A DNA stretch of 64,000 nt from Mastigias papua (GCA_964019165.1 OZ025271.1:8644775-8708774), one strand, 5' to 3'. Positions 48,280 to 60,618 are shown, numbered from the stretch's first letter. Made by a program: numbers and translations. Notes: generated by a model not told the origin, from the sequence alone.

Positions 48280-50345
48280 CCTCCTTGCCAATTTGTGATT
48301 CATGTGAGTAGTGCAGAAGAGTTTGCTCAATCTCCTTAACTTTAAATCTCCCTTCCGTCTCCTTTCTTCCATCATCTCCACCATCCTCTTCCACCATTTA
48401 ATCTTAATGTCCAGTCCCCATAACACAAACTCTTTGCATGACATCCCCCAATCGCATATATTAACAAAACTCTGCATTGTCTTCATTTCACAATCGTGTA
48501 TGCCCAACACTTTCAATTGCCGATCATTTGAGCACCGTCCATTCACCTCATCATCCATGAACTCGCATTCTTCTATGGCTACACTTCTACAATACCCATC
48601 AGCATATCCTCCTTTGAACTTTTCTCGAATGGCATTCACAGTTGTCTTCATTTTGAATAACACGATGCCATCAATAATGCGAAAACGTTCATTCACAGTA
48701 ACAATGTCCACTTGGTCAATCTTCGACAATGCGATCTGATCAAACTGAACATTTGCGAATGCCATTCGAATATCGTCCTCCTTCCATCCGCAACTTTCCA
48801 AGTGTCTACAAATCAGACACAGATTTTTTGCTGTTAATTCATCTGACTCAAACCTATAACCATGGCATTTTCTAATAATTGACTTAATACACTCCTTATC
48901 ATTAAAATTCTTATTTAAAAAATAAGTAATAATTTCAAATGATCTACTTAACTTAGTATCATCAACTAACCCATACTCATTTAATAATTTGATTACATCA
49001 CCCAATAATTGTTTCTCATTTACTTCTTGTTTTAATCCAACAACATTCTTTAACATTTCTTTTATTATTCCTTCATATGAAAATCCTGACAATAAACGAC
49101 ATACAAATGAGACAACTTCAATAAACCCTTTTTCCAAATTGTCCTTTATAATTTCCAATAAATTCTTCATGTCTTGTTTACATATGTAAAGGGCTGAGAG
49201 AAATTCCATCAGTGATAAATGTTTAAATTGATACTTATCTGTATAATTGTCTTTGACATCAACAAACAGACTTTTAATAAATGTCTTCTCTTCATCACTT
49301 CCCCCAAGTTTTGATTCAATGTTTCCTTGAAAAATAATCTTGTTTTCTTTTAGTAAATTATAACAAAGTTCACTCAGGGAGGCCAATGTATTTGAATATT
49401 TTGTAAAAACTTGTGAGATTGTACTTAGGTCTTGTCCTTTTTGTTTGTCAGCATGTTGTTTCAGCAATAGATAAACTGTCCAACAATATAATTCAGTGTT
49501 GTTCAAAACAGCTTGCCCTTTCATCAAAATGGCCACACAGCAAAGTGTACTCAGAAACTGTGGCACATTCATGATAGGAAGATAACCTTTTGATGATGTT
49601 CTTGTCTTGGTTATATCAACTTTGTGATCTTCACGGGATGAGAATTTGTCAATATATTCATCAATTTGATCCTCACTTAATCCACTAATTTCCACTTTAA
49701 ACAAACCACCCATGTTAGTATAACCTGCTAATTTGTCTTGGACATGAGGCCTTCCAGTTACTATAACTTTGGCCATACCATACTCTCCTTTAATATTAAG
49801 AAGGTCAAAAATGATTGAATCTTTTTCAGTTATGTCATAGAGTTCATCAAGGCCATCAGCTATAACCAAGACCCCTTCTCCATCTCCCACATCGTAATTA
49901 ACTTTGCTTTTAATGAATTCACCGAGGATTTCATGCTTCTCCAGATCGGCCCCTTTATACTCTTTGAAGTAATTCAAGTCTCTACATTCAAACATGATAC
50001 ACATTTTAAAGTTTTGATAAATGTCGCCATTTGCCCATCCATAAGTCAACTGTTTGGCAAGAACAGATTTTCCCATTCCCGCAATGCCACGAATAAAAGT
50101 TACACGATTATCGTCATCAATTAATCGAGATATTTCAATATCATCACCTCTCATACCTTGAACATGTGCAAAATATTGTCTCGCTTCATCTCTGAAGTTA
50201 TCCATCGTTGGTAATTCACGGTTTATCTTCAACTTAACGGCAAATTTATTGATATCTACTTCTTTCAGCTCTATTCTGTTATTGTTACCTACGCAATGAA
50301 TTTCATGCATCTTGTACTGTTGTCTGTATTTCTTCTTTATTTCAT
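48280..50345 (-). CDS. NACHT ATPase and helical-domain exon of the HEPN-NACHT receptor
   Basis: One large exon of 2066 nt, from acceptor TATTTATTTTTCAG to donor GTAAGA just after Ala-Arg-Arg. Without the donor the frame stops at 48271. Numbered from the internal Met at 50310, the Walker A is Gly-Ile-Ala-Gly-Met-Gly-Lys-Ser (75-82), the Walker B Val-Leu-Val-Ile-Ala-Asp-Gly-Leu-Asp-Glu-Leu (147-157), and the sensor Val-Thr-Gly-Arg-Pro (184-188). A Phe-Lys-His-Leu-Ser...Glu-Phe-Leu-Ser-Ala motif near 365-375 is the helical-domain signature of NLRs. All catalytic signatures are intact. The last ~150 residues have two or three degenerate leucine-rich-like strands (Leu-Lys-Val-Leu-Gly-Ile-His-Asp-Cys). 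The NACHT module should bind ATP, drive oligomerisation and hold the protein inactive until triggered. The Met at 50310 is not the real start because the frame continues into upstream exons. Confidence 0.93.
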
Positions 50346-52109
50346 CTGAAAAATAAATACAATTTAAAAACTATTAAATAAGCAACAGAACTATATCTAA
50401 GAATTCATATAGATTAAGACAGAACAAAGGGTCGCATTTGAAGTGCAAAGCAATATGAAACGTTCAATGAATCATTTTATAACTTCGCAAAGATGACTAT
50501 TTTGAGAGTAATGAATTAAGTTAAAGCTGGAAAACTCACTGGAAGATACTTAGTTTATCAACAAGACAACCAAGGGTGCCAAGGCCAATTAGAGCAAGGG
50601 GGATAAAAATTAAGAAAGGACATCTTCAGTTTCTGGGCGTCTTTATCCCTTGGGAAAGAGGGGTATGCTACCTGCCATGAATAAAACATAGTTATGCAAA
50701 AGTAGGAGGCGATGTTTGTGAAATCCATTACGTTTTTTAAGTCCTCCAAAACTACGCTTCATTAACCACAAGGTTATCGATATAAAAAATTTCGAAGCAA
50801 ATGAGTTACTTTTGGGTGCCTAATTACCAGGAAGTAGGAATAAAAGGGAGAAGGGGTTTGAATTAATGGGGGGATTTGAATTTTCTGGAGAATTCAGTGA
50901 GCACAGAGGGGGTCAAATTTGTGGAATAACATATTTAAATGAATTAAAAAGTTGTCCTAAGCTGGTCTCTAGCAAGTATGTCTTCGATATTTGATATTTT
51001 AATGCAACAAGTAGCAAATAAAAAAAACAGCTATTGCCAACATGACTTATTACTTGTTCAGTACTTTACAAATAATTCTTCCAGGATTAATTTCATGCAC
51101 GGGGGTCTAAATAACGGCAGCAAATTGGTTGTATAATTATCAAAACATAAGTTGCGGGTTGGTGCTAATTAGGCACCAAAGCATAATATCTACTCGGTGC
51201 ATATTGCTCTTATGGTTATTTGCAAGCATTGTACGGGGGTTATATGTTGTGTTTTTGTAATAGTTAAATAAAACTGCATCTAGTCATCATGTAACATTGT
51301 CTTCTTAAGGACACGTTTGTCTCCTTTGGCCTAAACGACGATGAGAACGGAGGCACTGTCAAGTATGTCACAAAGTCAGGCACATCAAAATATAAAAATG
51401 TCCTGAAAGAAATGACAATTTAATGCACAAAGACGAATCCTTGTAGAGTATTGATTGGATGGGAACTTTGCCCAAAAAAGCAAGGCTTGTTGGCCAACAA
51501 AGATCTTATATCAATAAGATATTTAACATCATATATAATATTTTCTGGCCCATTTGGATGGTCTGATAACAACGAAAAATTAGTATCATAAAATTGATCT
51601 TTATCGTTATTTTCCATCCACTTCTCAAAACAATATCTATTCCTGCTCTATTGGCATACAAGGCTTGCTATAATACAGAAGATTGCAAGAATATCAGAAG
51701 TAACCTTGATTTGATGGAGAAGTATCACTGTGCAAGCAAGGCCCATCTGGGCCAGTGTAAAGACATGGCGAATGGTGTGTTGTCCTGAAATTTCTATATA
51801 CTATATGTGTAATGCCAATTACTGGGTCGCTGCACATTACAGATTAATAAATATTTATAAACAAGAAATAACGATGTTGGTATTATCAATTGCTTTGGAT
51901 TTAACTACAAAACTAGTCAATGATGATGGAGATGGGATTAATGGCCTATCAAATGATAGCCAAAACATTCTCAATTGAAATGGTAAAATCCTCGAGTATG
52001 TATGAATTCTTAAGTTTTGCGCACTTATTACATCTCACATTACATATTACATCTTACTTAAAATTAGATGTCTTGAATCTGTAGATATCTGATACCCATT
52101 TACACTGCT

Positions 52110-52450
52110 TCATTTTTCTACAAAAACGGAGATAAAAGTATTCGTTCTTGTGTGTTCACATTGCTTACAAAAACGAAAGAAACACTATCTGTTTTTATGG
52201 CTTTAATCTGTTCACACTGTTGCGCTTTTGTGAGATCACACTGAAGAGGTGCCATTGAGTATGTATTCTGTGTTGTTGCTATAGCAGCATTTTTTAATCA
52301 ATTTTTGCGCGTTCACACTGAACCATAGCGTTTTCAAAAGCCTCCGTTTTTGTAGATATCCACTTTGAAGAGAGTTTTCGAACGCCTCTGTTTTTGTGAC
52401 TTTTTTCTGCTGAGTAGTGTCAACGGTATCACAAAAATGGAAATTCTTTC
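52110..52450. repeat. Short repeat-rich block, MITE-like
   Basis: GTTCACA(T/C)TG-like words recur (near 52155, 52208 and 52310). ACAAAAACGGAG is matched by inverted CTCCGTTTTTGTAG and CTCTGTTTTTGTGA. The mix of inverted ends and TTCACACTG words is typical of short non-autonomous DNA elements, but I could not fix its ends. Confidence 0.4.
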
Positions 52451-53949
52451 TCTCCATTCTCGTACAAAGATGGAGCAGTATGAAAGGGGTACTTGTAAAA
52501 TTTCATATATTCTAATGATATAGGAAGCAAACAAATGCGTACTAATCATTATGACTCATGTCTGTGTCAAAACGTGTATTATTACATTTCATGACGGACA
52601 GAGAAACTAGGACAGGAGATTATGCCTAAGTGGTAAAGCATGTTTGATAAAACCATAGAGGCAATTAATACTATTCTTGACCTTAAATTACACAATGTAA
52701 GCAGAAATGCATGGTAATAAGAAAATAACAGATCAGTGAAAAAGTAAAGTCGTTTGAGATTTATGCTCAGTTTCCGATTAATTTTTGAAGCAACGGAGAG
52801 GCAAAATGATGCGTCTTCCATACTTTCAATCCATCACATTATAAAATCTTTGATAAAATATTGATATGCTTTTCCAAACTATATGACAGCATTCAGTGGA
52901 AAACATTAATTGAAATTAGTATATTTCAAGATCTTGTATGGCACTTAAGGAGGTTCTTTGAGGAATTCGGAATGAGGAACAGTGATCAGTCAGCAATGGA
53001 CACAAAAAAGGAGGTTGAATTTCAAGCACAACTAAAGCAAAGGACACCAGATTTCTCTTGTATTCAATTACAGTCATCCCGCACTATAACCTGATGTATG
53101 TTTTATGGTCGACCTGTTTCGTTGGCGTGTTTAGATGTTTCGTTTTATAACTTCACAGGTATCGCTTTATAGTACTCTACTCATTTCAGGGAGGTAAGTT
53201 TTGAATATGATAGTTTTAACACAAGAGAAATGTGAACAATGACCTACGACTGTCTAAGAAAGTGTAAAGTGTGGTGTACGGCTTTAAATCCGTAAAAATA
53301 TGCATGTTTACTTTCACGAGAATTTCGTCTAACAGAAAGTGCTTCACTACTCAAAAAGCTAGGATTGGTGGATACTGGATTTCTGGGACTAAAAGACCCT
53401 ATAAAGTCAAATAAATTCAATATTCCAATGTTTTTGCAAGCCTGCCATCTCCTTCAACTTTCAATTAATTTGCATAGAATTCTTATGCTAATCCAAATTT
53501 TCAAATGTTACTCACATGTAGTACCTGTCTGTCTATGGAACACTGTAGCAATACAAAAAACTCAAACAGTCTTAAGGCAAAGGTCCTAAGAAATTGATAG
53601 TAACGAAATCATAACAAACGTATTGAACCACAAAATTCTCGTATTAAAAAATGTCTCTAATATTTAAACAAAACATATGGTCTTACACCTCTGTGGATAT
53701 CCCCTATTCTGGGCCATTCTACAGCATAGCCCATGGCGATAAATGACAGACTACAGTGAACCTACTTAAAATATACTTAGAATAGCTATCTAATAATTAT
53801 ACATTAATTTATTAGAAGCCTAGCTTAAGAACTAGTTGAAAACTAGGACAATTATAGGACAGAATACATAAACAGACTACACATTTCTGGGATAATTATG
53901 AGAAAGAACAAAGTGTATAAAAATACGTTTCAATCAATGATTAACTTTG

Positions 53950-54230
53950 AACCAATGATGCGCAGGTGACCATCCCCTTATTGCACATACAACTGTAAAC
54001 TGTAAACTTAACGAGAAAGAGCGCGCAAAATGTGTCATATACTTTCTTGCCAACTCACTTCAAAATAATGAAACAGAACAAATTGTATCAAAAGAGGTAG
54101 ATTCACTGTGAGGCAATGATGCGCAGCTAACCATGACCTGATTGCACATACAATTTTAAACTGCGAACTTAAAGAGAAAGCGCACCCCACTTGGGTCATT
54201 CAATTTCTTGCAAATGTTGCTTTTAACATA
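53950..54230. repeat. ~161-bp tandem doublet
   Basis: CAATGATGCGCAG...ACCAT...ATTGCACATACAA...TAAACTG...GAGAAAG(A/C)GC occurs at 53953 and again at 54114, 161 bp apart. The copies are moderately diverged. Confidence 0.75.
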
Positions 54231-55154
54231 AATGTCAGCTTTATAAAGTTGAAACATTGAGGAGTGATGACTTTGGATTTAATATAAAGGCATTTAAAGC
54301 ACAAATTATACGTCTGTCCAAACTCAACTAATATTGCTACTTGAGTAAGCAAAAGTGAGAGATATGATCACTTTAAAAAACACTCTAGATCAATTATCAC
54401 ACATAGGAATTAGGATTGTAAGACATGAAAGCAAATAACAAGCGACAGCAGCAATATGGAAAATCAGTAGGTATTAGTAGAATTTTTGAATAGACATATG
54501 TATGGTGAAGAGTATTTATGACAAGTGTGATCTCAAAACGCCAATGAATAGAAATGAAATTCATTTGACATGTGGCTGTGGTGGAACGTGCTTAAAATGA
54601 GCTGGCTGTCAAGAATTGAAGACATGTCCATTGGTTTACAGATGAATGTGGTGTCAGAGAGTATAGCTGAAGGGAGATAGAAAAGACAATTGACAAAATG
54701 CTGCTGTGACCACCGACATGATGAACAACTCTAGGAGGCTGCTTGGCCTAATGAAGTCCAAAATTGGAAAAACGAATAAATTACAACAGGGAATGAAATT
54801 TTATTGATAGAAGAAAGTGATCTGAGACCATGACCTTCTCCTTGCTAAAAGACTTTAGTGAAATTTGTCACTGTAGAGATGGAAGATTAAAGTGAAGATG
54901 AACATTAGACAAGGTCATTATCATTAAACAGTGACAGAGCAACCGTCACCAATAGTGAATACAATAATGAATAGTGAAGCAATGTCTTATCTACAGATTC
55001 CAACACTATCCTTTTTTCGGGGGGGGGGGGGTTAAAGCAACTTAAACAGCTCGTTTAGTAGGAGTGCTAATTGTGTCAATATCATGCGATTTAGTCTCAG
55101 AGATGTGTAGTGTTTCAAGTAATCTTTGCAACGACTGTAGCTTGAATGGAACAT

Positions 55155-55835
55155 TGATCTGCCACCACAATTTTGTAAAGAGTCAAGACCAGTCGGAGAT
55201 TGCTCAAGAATGAAACATTACCATAGAAAACTTCTCGTCTGTTGAAGATCATACAAACATTGACATACCCGTAATCATGCAAAGTAATCACACGGGATAA
55301 TCAATAGGAGAATGCAATCCCCTATAAGGATGTTTCGCTACCTAATTAGGAGTAATGTGTAACTATGGTCATACTGAAGCAGCACTGATAATAGCATTAA
55401 CAGTGAGAATATCTGCAAATAGTCCTGTGTCAGCTAATGCTAAGATCTAATACCAAACTTTAGATAAGCGATTCATCTCTAAACCTAATATTACTTGTGC
55501 TCCTAATAAGATTGCTTATGTACTGCTGGCCCTCTTGGGATAGTATAGTCTCAAACTAAGAAGGTCAGTACAGCTAAATTGACAAGCAGCATTGGTCACC
55601 ATTTCGAAGTAAGATTTTGTCCTACAGATGTCATATACAATCAATAATTGTTTCTCTTCTAAAAATATCATTTCTAGCCACTTTTGTTCTTTTAATGATT
55701 TATCATTATAAGAATGCTAGCTGCAAATGGCAAAATATTTTGCCACCATCATTTTGTAAAGTGCGAAGACCACCTAGAGAATGGTAAACAAGAAAACATT
55801 GCTACGGAAACTCTTGGGCTGTTAAAGTTCCTACT
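55155..55835. repeat. Direct duplication, copies ~580 bp apart
   Basis: TGCCACCACAATTTTGTAAA at about 55159 and TGCCACCATCATTTTGTAAA at about 55741 begin two ~95-bp copies. Both continue through AAGACCA, GAAACATTACC/GAAAACATTGC and CTGTT(G/A)AAG. Confidence 0.6.
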
Positions 55836-56192
55836 TAGACTTCTGTTTGTCAATAGACCTCTGTAAATCATTGAGCTGATTTTCTCTACAATTTTTCTTT
55901 AAGGGATGTCATACAAATCCAAAATTCTCCACAGAAGTTTATTCTCCACCCCCCCCCCCCAAGTGTCATTGGAAAAGTTTTCATACCTTGTCCAAGTCTA
56001 ACCCGTCCCGATATCCAGAATTATAAATTACTAGTCCCGTAGTGCAAACATCAATGCTTAGTTTTCAATTTTCATTCAAATATTCTGCACTTGCTAGTAA
56101 AAATCAGTGAGAGTTTGAAACTGGAGAGTTTTTGGAGATGGCAGAAACCCACCGAAAATGCCCTTATCCAAAAAGTTCTCGTCAAGTACTTC

Positions 56193-56402
<210 letters not shown>

Positions 56403-56469
56403 CATATAAGTATTTAATACTTATATGTATATATTTTATATATATGTTTATTCAAATGCTATAAATTCA

Positions 56470-56700
56470 ATGTCAAATGCACCTCCCCTCAAATAAGTCA
56501 CGATCCCAGATGATACATACTAATGCCTAAACTTAGACTATTCTTATGACATGAAGAGCTAAAAAGTTCTAATGAACTTTTCACAAAGCATGTGGTAAGC
56601 AATTTTGTGAACCCCCATCCCTCGAATAAGTCTTCCTCTCAAATAAGACCCTATCCAGAAGTATCAAACATAAATAAGTCCAAAGGCCTAATTTGGTGAT
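56470..56700. repeat. Decayed CGAATAAGCCCC-family element
   Basis: CCCCTCAAATAAGTCACGATC near the left, then CCATCCCTCGAATAAGTCTTCC, CTCTCAAATAAGACCCTATCC and CATAAATAAGTCC. These are the same words as in 35328-35807 with AAGTC replacing AAGCC in several units. Confidence 0.5.
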
Positions 56701-57110
56701 TTAAGGTAATGCTTCTCCCCTTTAATAATAAAACAATAGCTGTATCAGGTCGTGTCTTCATGTTTCACTTCAGATGGAGCGGGAATTCTGTTAAGATCGA
56801 AAACAGACATTCAGGCTCAATAAGCCATAGCATCAAAACACTTATGAAGACAATTTGCAAAGGATTAATAACAATATTGGACCAACAACTTTCAAAGGAA
56901 CATTTAAGGTTATTGTCCAAATTAAGAAGCAAGTATTAAACCTTTAATCTGAAAATAGTGATAAGAAAAGAAGAACAGTGAGAGGAAACAAAACCAGTAT
57001 ATACCTTTGCGCTATCAACCACACAAAAGATTTTGATATGGTTTTACATGATAAAATGTTAGGGGACACATTGAAAATTAATACTCTCGTCCCCTGTCTA
57101 TTCAAAGTTC
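56701..57110 (+). pseudogene. Decayed LINE reverse-transcriptase fragment (intronic)
   Basis: 56978-57080 reads Ile-Tyr-Leu-Cys-Ala-Ile-Asn-His-Thr-Lys-Asp-Phe-Asp-Met-Val-Leu-His-Asp-Lys-Met, a damaged version of the Leu-Cys-Phe-Ile-Asp-Tyr-x-Lys-Ala-Phe-Asp block. Upstream, Ile-Leu-Asp-Gln-Gln-Leu-Ser-Lys-Glu-His (56875-56905) matches the region that precedes it in the same LINE group. It lies opposite to the host gene strand. Confidence 0.6.
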
Positions 57111-57607
57111 TGAAAAATCCATGCCACCCAAACGCAAACCCTCAGCAAATTCCTACTTTCCTGTTTTTGCAGTACAGAAATAACAGTTCATAGAGTTCAC
57201 TCTTCCCTTCAATATCCTATACATTCTCTGTGAGTTCTTGTTTTCGAGTTTTCACCATAGTCAGTGGAGTGTAGAAGAAATCTTGAGTGGGGTGTCATCA
57301 AATGGAATTTATCAACAGGTTTAAAAAGGCACTACAATTACCGAAAAGCACCATAACTTACAACAAATGACCTTCACTCTGGCAATTGCCAACAATAAAC
57401 CAATGGGCTATGTAGGTCACGTGACCATTAACTTTGAGTTTTGTTTTCAAAAGAGGAAAATATGAAAGATAATGCTTATCACCATGAATATGATGACACT
57501 GTTGATGATCATGAATCATAATTTAGTGCGGAATGGAAGTGAAAATGACATCATTCATAGAAGAGGATTAAACATGAACTCAGATAGATATTGCACATTT
57601 AACTCAC

Positions 57608-57631
57608 CAATCTTTTCTTTCTGTATTCGCT
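57608..57631 (-). CDS. 24-nt microexon, second helical unit
   Basis: Bounded by AAGCTTTTTTCCAG and GTGAGTTA, phase 1 at both ends. With its junction base the unit reads Glu-Arg-Ile-Gln-Lys-Glu-Lys-Ile, followed directly by Asp-Glu-Ile-Lys-Lys-Lys-Tyr from the NACHT exon. The copy at 58258-58281 encodes a homologous octapeptide. Confidence 0.65.
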
Positions 57632-58257
57632 CTGGAAAAAAAGCTTAATGATTACATATTCCATGCAATCAACTTGAGTCGCACCAATTAAAACTTATTC
57701 CCACCAACAAATCGCAGCTATTACAGGAAGTGTGATACCAGAGTAGCTAACTCAGAAATTGCAAGTGAAATCAAATGTTTGTTTACAATGAGGGAAGTTG
57801 AACATGTCCAACTGTTCACTTTTCAATGATGGTTGAAAATGATGACATTAAAGTATCATGAACATTACAGTATACCGTAAATTTTAAATGATCATTAAAA
57901 GTCCATATTGCATTCCAAGCTTACGGATGCTTTGGTGCTCATTCAGGGAACAGTTGGTACATACACAAAACCGAAACAACATTAAAACATGACAATTACC
58001 AACAGCTCAGGTGTCTGTAACAGACAACTTTCTCAAAGAGTTAGACTTTAATAATGGCAATGATATAGCTACCAAATGTATATGTGTGGATTGCAAGGAG
58101 GAAAGCAACAAAGTAAATGATAATCACCATGAGGATGATGACACTGATGATGATCCTGACGATAATGATAACTTAGAGTACAATAGAAATGGGAATGTTG
58201 TCAATGATATTACCGGATCAAATATGAGCTAAGATAGATATGGCACATTTAACTCAC

Positions 58258-58281
58258 CAATCTCCGCTTTCTGTTTTCTCT
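58258..58281 (-). CDS. 24-nt microexon, first helical unit
   Basis: Bounded by CCTTTGCTTCCAG and GTGAGTTA, phase 1 at both ends. It reads Arg-Lys-Gln-Lys-Ala-Glu-Ile after the junction residue (Gln from exon 59061-58972, or Lys if the 12-nt exon is used). The charged octapeptide lines up with the next one in a continuous amphipathic helix. Confidence 0.65.
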
Positions 58282-58574
58282 CTGGAAGCAAAGGTTCATT
58301 ATTATATAGTTAATCATATAGTTTCTGATGTTTTAGTTATAAAAGCTTATACAGAAGATTTGAAAAAGATGGAGATTTAAGTGCATAAGAATAAAGATGA
58401 AGTGCGTTTCTAATAAACAGTGAGGGGAGTGTTCTAAAATGTATGCTTACAAGCGTTAAATCTGCAATTATAAATCAAACTAATCTGACAGGAATCCAGA
58501 CTAATCTGATGTGAATCTAAACCAATATGCTATGAATCTAAACTAATCTGATAAGACTTCAAACTCAAACTCAC

Positions 58575-58586
58575 TTGCTTCTTCCT
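58575..58586 (-). CDS. Possible 12-nt microexon
   Basis: Between AACTACACAG and GTGAGTTTG the 12 bases AGGAAGAAGCAA are phase 1 at both ends and would add Gln-Glu-Glu-Ala before the helical octads. The composition fits, but with only 12 nt the call depends wholly on two splice motifs. It could be optional or spurious. Confidence 0.35.
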
Positions 58587-58971
58587 CTGTGTAGTTATCT
58601 ACAACAAAGTACCTTCATAATATATCTCAGTACACAGGTGTATATTTCAAGTTAAATATCTCAAAGGGAATTGCACATTTATTTTGAAAAATAGACTTTC
58701 AATTGGATTACACTTAACTACCATTATAGAAGGAGTCCATATATTATTTATCGTTTATGCTTAACTCTAAATATCAATGGTTAGGATATAGCTGGATTAT
58801 AACAAAACTGCGCCTTTCCATGACATCAGCAAGAGAAGTTCCTAACTCAGTTTAATGTTATCAATTAAGAAGTCTTCTTCAATTAACTGAATTTGGAATC
58901 TAAATTGTTTCAACACGTATGTTTCTATTAAAAATAATGCAAAGACTTTTGGATTAAAAAGTTCTACTTAC

Positions 58972-59061
58972 GATATTGATGAGTCGAGACGCAACCAAAG
59001 TCTCCAAAGATAACTGAAGCCCCATTTGATGCCTGTATTGACATGCTAGGCATAACTGCCA
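58972..59061 (-). CDS. 90-nt beta-prone exon
   Basis: Bounded by TCTTACTTGTAG and GTAAGTAG, phase 1 at both ends. In the frame imposed by its neighbours it reads Ser-Ile-Gln-Ala-Ser-Asn-Gly-Ala-Ser-Val-Ile-Phe-Gly-Asp-Phe-Gly near its middle. Short Asn/Gly/Ser/Val-rich segments between effector and NACHT domains occur in other invertebrate NLRs and resemble amyloid-signalling or RHIM-type motifs. Here Ile-Gln-Ala-Ser replaces the RHIM core Ile/Val-Gln-Val/Ile-Gly, so that reading is weak. The frame starting at the first base is also open; phase 1 is preferred for agreement with the flanking exons. Confidence 0.6.
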
Positions 59062-60348
59062 CTACAAGTAAGAGAGCTAAGTCATGAAAGTCCCCTTTTC
59101 CTTCTTGCAGCAAATTTCTAGTTTAGGTCTCAGAAGCATATTGTGAAACAAGGAACGCTCTACCTGAGGTAAAAGGGGGTTTGCTGTGTACATAACTTCT
59201 AATGTACGATTAAATGGTGTCATTCATATTGACATGAATTTCGATTTTGCGAATATACCCTGACAATATCAAAAGCCTGGTATCAGTCAAGATATCCTGA
59301 TGCATTTAGATCATGCAAACAAAGAGATACTCTGCAAAATTAAACCATTAGACTTGTGTGCATGGCAGCCAAATAACCTTATTATTTTAGACTTATTCTT
59401 ATCTTCCAGAGAACTCGTCATTATTATACTTTTTTGCAGGCAATGGCTTGTAAGTTTCTTTGAAGGAGATAATAGGACGTTTGTGCTTTTTTCTTAATTA
59501 AGCCGTGCACTTCTGTTTAGGGAGATTGTATACAGACAAGTAAGTTTTTGTCCTCGTACTGAGGTCGTATCGTCAGGGGATTATTTCTGGAGATGAAATT
59601 TTGGATTTCAAGGTATTCATCTGTAATAATCTCAAAGTGATTGCTTAAAGCTGATAGAATGATATAATTAAGTCAAGCGTCTAAATTTACGACCTTCTGG
59701 ACGAACCTTTTAAAAATACTGTAGAACCTATTTTTAAGCCAACCAATTGAATTGAATGTAAACTATTCAAACTTATGGCAATCTTCCCTCATACAGCATT
59801 CCTTCATATACCCTCAAAGTTTGACAAAGTACCAGAATTAAAGCTGTAGAAATAAATGAAAAGCTCAATCTTTCTACTGCAACTCTCAAGACATGGAATG
59901 CTATTCAAAAGAAGTAAAACAAACAATCATACTTTTGGTACTCTGTTCTACCAAGTGCTCTACTTTCTTGCCCAATGCTAGAACACAATATAAACCGAGA
60001 TTTTAAAGAGCGCAGTGAACTAATGGTGCTAATTGCACACTCATCAATGAATTGATTAATGCATTTTATATCATACACACTTTATACTGAATGAAGCTTC
60101 TCATATATTTGTACATAAACAAACAACTCTTAAGGAGAGAAAGGCAATTCCAAGAAAAACTGAGTCTAACCTTACTAAAGTTACGAGCATGGAGCCTCTG
60201 CAAAAGTTATATCTTTCTCATAAAAGACTGTTTTCTAGTAGAGACTGAAATCCAAATAGAAGGCACTAGAGCAGACATTTCTTTTTGATATATTCCATTA
60301 TATACAAAACAAACTCATAAAGAAAGTGATTCAAAATTAGAAGCATAC

Positions 60349-60411
60349 CTGATACATCTTGGGCTAGCTGATAACGACTGATTTCCGAACTGTCCACCTT
60401 CCCTGCGACTT
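60349..60411 (-). CDS. 63-nt linker exon
   Basis: Bounded by CATTACTTTGCAG and GTATGCTT, phase 1 at both ends. It encodes Val-Ala-Gly-Lys-Val-Asp-Ser-Ser-Glu-Ile-Ser-Arg-Tyr-Gln-Leu-Ala-Gln-Asp-Val-Ser, a helix-prone linker between HEPN and NACHT. Strong splice signals and no stops. Confidence 0.7.
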
Positions 60412-60576
60412 CTGCAAAGTAATGTGAAATTAATACGTATATATGTCAGGGTTTTATTGACATAAGCTTTAGACTGGAATCACACTATATGTAATGTGTA
60501 ATGTGTGATGCATTAAGTATCATGTGTGACTTGTGACAATGAATAAATATAGAATAATCTGCTATTTTAGACATAC

Positions 60577-60618
60577 CTAACTGGCCTTGCTTCATCTCAT
60601 GTACATCAGATACCATCT
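60577..60618 (-). CDS. 42-nt linker exon
   Basis: Bounded by GGTAATTTTGCAG and GTATGTCT, phase 1 at both ends. It encodes Met-Val-Ser-Asp-Val-His-Glu-Met-Lys-Gln-Gly-Gln-Leu after a junction Glu. The heptad-like Val/Met/Leu spacing suggests a coiled coil. Confidence 0.7.

Larger units (their letters stand above)
57430..58310. repeat. ~650-bp-spaced duplication carrying a 24-nt exon in each copy
   Basis: 57430-57660 and 58075-58310 are diverged direct copies. ATCACCATGA, TGATGACACTG and GATGATC appear in both, then AGATAGATAT(T/G)GCACATTT and AACTCACCAATCT. The exon and both splice sites are retained in each. The acidic plus-strand open frame at 58011-58232 falls in the right copy and has no support. 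Confidence 0.75.

Noticed and set aside
50522..50620. A minus-strand hydrophobic stretch (Leu-Ile-Gly-Leu-Gly-Thr-Leu-Gly) ending at a GTGAG, as a possible transmembrane exon
   Set aside because: No convincing acceptor lies upstream, and the phase-1 frame needed by the gene already runs from 57608 to the NACHT exon without it.
52861..53094. A 77-codon plus-strand frame with Phe-Ser-Lys-Leu-Tyr-Asp-Ser-Ile-Gln-Trp-Lys, resembling a reverse-transcriptase block
   Set aside because: Only one short block resembles LINE sequence and the flanks do not; the match is too weak to annotate.
58011..58232. A plus-strand 73-codon acidic protein
   Set aside because: It lies in an intron of the minus-strand gene, inside a local duplication whose other copy does not keep the frame.
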